From assembly GCA_963966185.1 (NCBI GenBank), contig CAWZYM010000271.1, positions 704,001-768,000 of the forward strand: 64,000 nucleotides of DNA, given 5' to 3'. Origin of the DNA: Rhabditoides inermis. Lineage: Eukaryota > Nematoda > Chromadorea > Rhabditida > Rhabditidae. Positions 58,600-64,000 of this stretch are shown piece after piece. The position numbers and the translations under genes are program-made. A model generated the notes under the pieces. That model was given only the letters and a program-made list of their open reading frames with translations. It was not told the DNA's origin and did no database searches. The number at the start of each line of letters is the position of its first letter. Position 1 is the first letter of the stretch.

Positions 58600-59515
58600 A
58601 AACTGGAAACTAAACACAAATATATTTTATATATATAGTACAACACAACTCTTGATAAATGGCGGAATCCGTGGTCGTTTGCTGACAGTAATTAGATTAA
58701 AAGTGCAGACACTTTAGCGGAAGCAGCTGAAACAGATCTCAAACGAAAACAGGAAAAGAGTTATGCATGTATACTCACAAGTACAGTTATGCAGCTGGTA
58801 TTACTCCGAAGAACGTGAACGCGTACCACATATTTTCACGCACGCGTTCTACTGTCCTGAAAACATAGTACTAACGCACATAGAGGACGACGGTGAGAGA
58901 AGAGTCGGTGTATCAGCTGGTCGAATTGAAATTCGAGTGCCGTATTGCGAACTGCATTCGCGATCCGCTCATCGGTTTCTCGCCGCTCGCGCATTTGCAT
59001 ATCTGGCCGAGAGTACGGTAAGTAGTCGTCGATCCCGCATTAGTATAATAGAGGCTGGCCGGCCGCCGAAACACCACACTCCCTCACTCACCACTCACTC
59101 ACCACTCACTCACACATCTGGCCCATTCCGAACACATTGTTCGGTACAGTATATTCGATGCATTTTTCTATACGATGTTACTCCACCTCTGTTTCGCCAT
59201 GCTGTTCACGTCTGCTTTCCGTCTCTGTCTCACCTTTTGCTGTTTTGTCCATTGAGTCGTTTCTGTCATCTGTCATGTTCGCATCGCTTTGCTTGAACAC
59301 ACAACGACTACACTCTCTCGTGTCTACCACTACATAACTACATGTTTCATTCAATTACTGCGTAGTACCACGTTTGCACTTCCGCTCGTCTTTGACAATT
59401 GTGATTGTGATTGCATTGCGAGCAGAGAAACTGACACTGTCGAGAAATCCCTCTTGAGAATATCCCTTGAGTATTATTATTTTCCAGTTCCATCAGACTT
59501 CCGTGGTTTACCAGG
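58600..59515. other. Upstream region of the K-Cl cotransporter gene
   Basis: No separate gene is supported. A good donor (acg|gtaagtag) at about 59018 and the ttttccag acceptor ending at 59487 could bound the first intron of the transporter, making about 58700-59018 a 5' UTR exon. This is inference. The open frame at 58763-59296 runs through the donor and has no recognisable domain. A short cactcac repeat lies at about 59085-59115. Confidence 0.35.
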
Positions 59516-62500
59516 ATGAGCGAGAAGGAGGTCGTCATTCCGGTAAAAAAAACATTTTTTTCGGTTCGATAATTGTATAAGTGAGCACATCACGTCATCA
59601 CGACGTATTCTCAATTATTGCAATAGTGGAGTTTTCGTTGCCAAATGATTGCTGTACATCTAGTCTCTCGCAGGTGTCTGACTCGTCTGGAGCCGCCGCC
59701 CCGGCCGCTGCCACCCCCGTCGCCACAGCGCCTCCCCCGACCATCCAGGCACCCGACGTCGACGCCCCGCCGCCACAGACCAGGTCCTCCAAGCCGAGGC
59801 TCAGGTAACGCACACCTTTCCCTCACACGTTTCATCGTGCGTTCGGCAGCTGCGTGGGCGTGGCGAACGCGCCGCCGCCGACGACCATCAAGAAGACGAC
59901 GTTCAACGTCGAAGACAGCGAGGACGAGGAGAGGAAGATCAATGCGAATGCGCAGAGGTGGGAAAAGGGGATAGGGGACGAGAAACAGTGAACGACAAAC
60001 AAGTCAAGTGTGTTGACGAACTTCACCATCTCGCAAGGAGATCGTCTACAGTAACTAATTAGTAAAGTAGTAAATGGGTCATACAAGCAACAACAACAAC
60101 AACGTTTTAAAGAGACTATAAGAATAGGATGCAAATATAGCAGTATGACCCCGTCTCACTCTCTGATCGTAATGTGACAGAATAGGAGAGAGAATGAGAG
60201 AGTGATTAGTGCAATTGATAGGGATAGATCGATATCCTCTGTCGCACTGTTCCGGGATCCGTTCGCCGGATACACACTGTCTATGTCTACTGTTCGAGTC
60301 TGTCTGTCTCGCACTTTTGTATAGTTATGCTTCTTTTCTTCCTTGCCCCCTTCTGGGTTCTGGGACACCTTTTCTTCTGACTTCACTGTTCACTCACAAC
60401 CGTTTCTATTCACTCGATCTTTGATGGTTGTGCTGTAACAACGTAATAGTTAGCATTCCAGTAATTATGTAACGATGTATGCGTTCGCACCTCGCCCAGT
60501 ATTATAACAGTGGCATGAAACCACGACGTGTCTATTCTCTCCCATGCCTATTACACTTTCCCGCCCGTTGCATAATTTACGGGACTGTTTTGCGAGAGTT
60601 GTATAAAACGCGCGCCGATGCTTTTTGCGATTTTCATAATCGTATATTATTGGTGTACCGTACTACTGTACCCTGAAAATTCTCCTCCTCAAAGGATCTT
60701 TCGCAGAAATCGAGTTCGGTGTCCGATCTTGCGTAAGTTGTTTTTGTAGGGGAATTGAGTCAATTGAGTTTTGAAGAAATTGCGGCAGGTGCTTTTGAGT
60801 ACAGTTTGGATAGTTTAGATTTGATGTGACTGGACCGGAAGGCGAGAGTGGTCATAGTGTGAGCGCCAAATGTCTCATCGTGATCGATAGCCGCGAGATT
60901 ATTATGACCGTATGAGAAGAGCGGGAGAGTCAGCTTTTTCGTCTTCTTCTTCTCCTTCTCTCGCTCCCTTTCCAAGTTTCAACTTTTTGATCCCAAATCG
61001 TATGTCACGTCCACGCCACACACTAAATTCGTTTCAAAATCTCTTTACAACGTACAACGTCACAATTTCCACGCAATCTGGACCCTTTTTGTAATACCAC
61101 TGCGTGCGATTGCGACATTTTAATTCGACAAGTCCCATGAGCGTAGAAGAATCTTGCACAGTGACGGACAACATGTTCAATGAGTTGATTGTATGGAATG
61201 CTTTCGAAATAGTCGAAATAGTGTAGAAGCCATGTGAACTACTCTCTCTGCGTTGTCGTTTTCTCATTGTTTTCTTTGACTGGATAATAGAATATATGGA
61301 GTGTTTGCAGGAAGTCTTGATGGCACAACTCATTGGAAACAACATTTTCAAAGAGTTTATTGTGAATATGGAGTGGTTGCAGGAAGTCGTCTTGGTGGCG
61401 CACGAAGGTGGTGACCATGACGGGCGGCAAGCAGGACTCGCCCGAAATCATCGTCACACCCGAACAGTACGTTGCTTATCAGTGTGTTCACGTGTTTGTT
61501 CCGTAGTGTTTACTAGTGACGATCTCTGACCAAGGGCGCCATGTTGATTCATTCTCTTCTCTCATCCTTATCGTATCAATAAATCATCATCGAATTCCAA
61601 GTGTGACAGCCGCGGAAAACAGTAATCCGATTCGGTCGCCGCGAATCTGAGCGCTGGAAAAAAATTGTGAAATCCATAATATGTACGTCAGTAAAAAGTC
61701 TTTGAGCGTATCTAAGAATAATGTTTCCAGGATCGAGAATGGACTCGATGACAAGAACCGCAACTTCTCCGTCGCCAGCATGGGAGACCGTGAGTATCTT
61801 TCTTTTTTTGTATTTGTTATATGTTTCTCGGGTATACATGGATCATTTGAAAATAAGAATTGATGTTGCTAACATGAGTGAGTGGTAAGTGACCTACTAG
61901 GCATTAAAGAACAAGTCGCATCGTCTATTGGTCATTATCGACCAGCGGGTGTGCTCGGTCTCACCGTCTGCTGTCTCTCCGATCGCACACTGTCTCCACA
62001 CCCTCCGCCACTTTCCCGCGCGTTTTCGAGGGACTTCCCACCACACAAACACTTCATCACTCCCATGTTTCTTTCTGAGTTTTCTTCGTCTGCACAATAT
62101 CTCGTCGTTTCCGGTGACTCACTATCTTTCCTTCATTGAAGAGTGCTCTCACCTCACATGACCTCTCTTATCAATTTCGCACTGTCTGGGAGATTACTCC
62201 AAGAGATTCCGTGACTAGTACTTTATTGCGAGCGAGCGTGATGAGCATGTGCACTTTTTCCTATTAGCAGTCTCTTTTTATGCGAACCGCAGCTGCCAGC
62301 TGGAAGCAATGAGGACGCGTTCGATTGCCTCACACTGTCCTTTGCGTGTATTGACATTTGACAACGACTGTCGCCGAGACAACGACTGTCGATACCGTGT
62401 TGTTCATGCGTGCTTTCTCTCATGTCCGACCTTTCTCAACTTCTTACCGCGTCCGGACACACAGAAAAGCTCGTAGATTTTTGTTGGTTGTTGCGCTATC

Positions 62501-62735
62501 TATCAGACCATCACTTTCCCTCACGCTGTAATGCATTGATAAAGATAGGAGAATGCAATTACACACGGTCTGGACTCTTCTTATCGCTTATCACGCCAGG
62601 AAATTCTTGATCCCCGCTTTTTTCGCATACACAACAGGAGTATTTCGCAAGTATAGTCTTGTATTTGAGAATGTGTGGCCGGAAGATCATTTGGCCGCGC
62701 GCCGTTTTCTTGTATGCCACTCATCTCGACTCTTC

Positions 62736-62780
<45 letters not shown>

Positions 62781-64000
62781 ACTCCCTCCCACGCACTCTT
62801 TACCGCCACCTCTCATCCACTTTTTATGCCTAATGCAACACGTGTGTAGCGAGACATCTGCGAGTTGGGTGTGTTTCGATTGAGTCCCCGTCTGTCTCAC
62901 TCAATCCGTGCCTATTCTCTGCCGCCTTATCGTGAGTTGTCTCTTATCACTCTTCATCCGGCTTGTACAAACGCGCCCTCTGTTATTCTCCGATTGTAGC
63001 CGCCGCTTCACTCGCCCCGCGCAAGCGTACTCACCCTAACCCCCATTCCTACCGTTCCCCTACCGTACCCCGATGACGGCCGGTGGCGGCAAAAACGTGA
63101 CGATCGTCATGGGCGACGACGCCGACGACGACGTGCAGGTGCAGCTCATCTCGCCCGACGACGACGCCCCGCCCACCCCGGCCCCGCCCAGTCCGACTCG
63201 GCCGGCCGCGCTGATGCGCAATCTCAGCCGGTTCAGCCTCAGTCGCAGCAGCCACAAGGCCGAGAAGGAGAAAACGCCGGTGTTGACCGGAAACGACAGT
63301 CATCGTGGGTAGATCAGTGGATCAATGCGATAAATGGGTAGATCAGTAGGGTGGTAGGGCTAACTAACCAATCCATATGACTTGAATAGTCCATCGACAT
63401 TTGCAGACGAGCTGTTCTCGTGGGGTAACCGCCAGAATGCCAACAACCTCGCGCTGTACGCCGAGGAGCAGGAGGAGAACTTCGTGTCCTCCTACCTCAA
63501 GGTACACTGTTCTTGTTTACTTGTTTACCTGTGTATCTTCAGGCGTACATCACGCCCGGTCCCAAGGAGCGCTCCGAGAGCCAGAACACCAAAAAGAAGG
63601 TGGGTCTATTGATACCTTTGCTATTCTCACATTTCGTCTTGCAGGCCGACCTGGGAGTGATGCTGGGCGTCTACCTACCCACCATCCAACACATTCTCGG
63701 AGTCACCATGTTCATCCGTCTCTTCTGGTCAGTTTGAGCGTCGCGGGTGGTCCGACAATTTCGTGGGGGGGGGGGGGGGTTCACTTACCTCTCGATTACA
63801 GGTGCGTCGGAATCGCTGGTGTCGGACAGACTTTCCTCATGCTTGCCCTCTGCTGCCTCTGCGTGAGTGTTTTCCTGTGTGTTTCCTTGTTTACGTCGTT
63901 GTTTACAGACTTTCCTCACCTGTATCTCGATCTCGGCTGTCGCCACCAACGGAGTGGTCGAATCTGGAGGCGCCTACTTTATGATATCCAGGTAGGCGTG
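59516..64000 (+). CDS. kcc: K-Cl cotransporter (SLC12A4-7/KCC type), 5' part, alternative N-termini
   Basis: Electroneutral K+/Cl- symporter of the plasma membrane, setting cell chloride and volume. Long-form exons, all phase-compatible: 59516-59542 (MSEKEVVIP), 59674-59804, 59850-59957, 61383-61466, 61731-61789, then shared exons 63407-63501, 63543-63599, 63645-63727, 63802-63862 and 63909-63991, running off the edge. The shared part reads [36 protein letters not shown] (TM1-TM2) and [20 protein letters not shown], matching the KCC signature GVYLPC.QNILGV...[16 protein letters not shown]. The cytosolic N-tail has acidic and Ser/Thr-rich stretches ([12 protein letters not shown]). A 38-nt exon at 60695-60732 ([13 protein letters not shown]) fits only after the first exon, so it may be alternative. 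The member number is not assignable from this N-terminal part. Confidence 0.93.
63073..63304 (+). CDS. kcc: Alternative first coding exon of the K-Cl cotransporter
   Basis: The ATG at 63073 opens a 77-codon exon ([20 protein letters not shown]...) ending CAT-C|GTGGGT. It leaves one base, exactly as exon 61731-61789 does, so both splice into the shared exon at 63407 in the same frame (..H-ELFSWGN). The segment is acidic, then Pro-rich ([12 protein letters not shown]), then basic/Ser-rich ([12 protein letters not shown]), with several potential phosphorylation sites. It is far more GC-rich than its surroundings. A separate promoter between about 61.9 and 63.0 kb is likely but not identified; a (CT)n run lies at 62740-62777. 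Confidence 0.8.

Noticed and set aside
58763..59296. 177-codon ORF upstream of the cotransporter
   Set aside because: It passes through a strong splice donor and simple repeats with no recognisable domain. It is more likely 5' UTR and intron.
59598..59835. Gly/Ala-rich ORFs on the minus strand
   Set aside because: They are shadows of the GC-rich cotransporter exon 59674-59804.
63049..63303. Minus-strand ORFs over the alternative first exon
   Set aside because: They are shadows of the plus-strand exon, whose splice phase fits the known downstream exon.

Overview
This window comes from a nematode nuclear genome. The evidence is (i) chemoreceptor-type 7TM genes of nematode families (one Str-type, one Srx-like, and a further serpentine family), (ii) exons separated by many very short introns (about 40-60 nt) with GT donors and T-rich ...TTTCAG acceptors, and (iii) many nematode-style repeats (TTAA-flanked MITEs, Tc1/mariner-type foldbacks, tRNA-derived SINEs, fragmented LINEs). 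I do not recognise the species. There are no bacterial-type operons, no CRISPR array and no rRNA.

Layout. 1-9726 is an unbroken array of about 324 copies of a 30-bp unit that continues beyond the left edge. One antisense frame is open through the whole array (at least 3,245 codons). It starts at an ATG just outside the array, 12 nt after a good splice-acceptor-like sequence. 9.7-28.9 kb is repeat-rich intergenic DNA: a dispersed repeat, a LINE tail inside a TIR-bordered element, a 3.37-kb TIR-bordered element (14141-17514) holding a roughly 700-bp polypyrimidine tract and a small intron-containing gene model, several TTAA MITEs and a 964-bp foldback transposon. 28971-35584 is a perfect-looking 3,307-bp tandem duplication carrying a truncated 7TM gene on the minus strand.

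36.7-43.6 kb holds two full-length 318-aa 7TM paralogs, tail to tail, with eight exons of identical length in each. 49.2-51.3 kb is a Str-type receptor with one frame break. 54.0-58.1 kb is an Srx-like receptor whose last intron has taken up a foldback element that was itself hit by a LINE. 59.5-64.0 kb is the 5' part of a K-Cl cotransporter gene (SLC12A4-7/KCC type) with at least two alternative N-termini; it runs off the right edge.

The genes are independent units. Three receptor families sit side by side, typical of nematode chemoreceptor clusters in repeat-rich chromosome arms, and the conserved transporter marks the right side. Exon coordinates below were worked out by hand from reading frame, splice phase and paralog comparison; no homology search was run.
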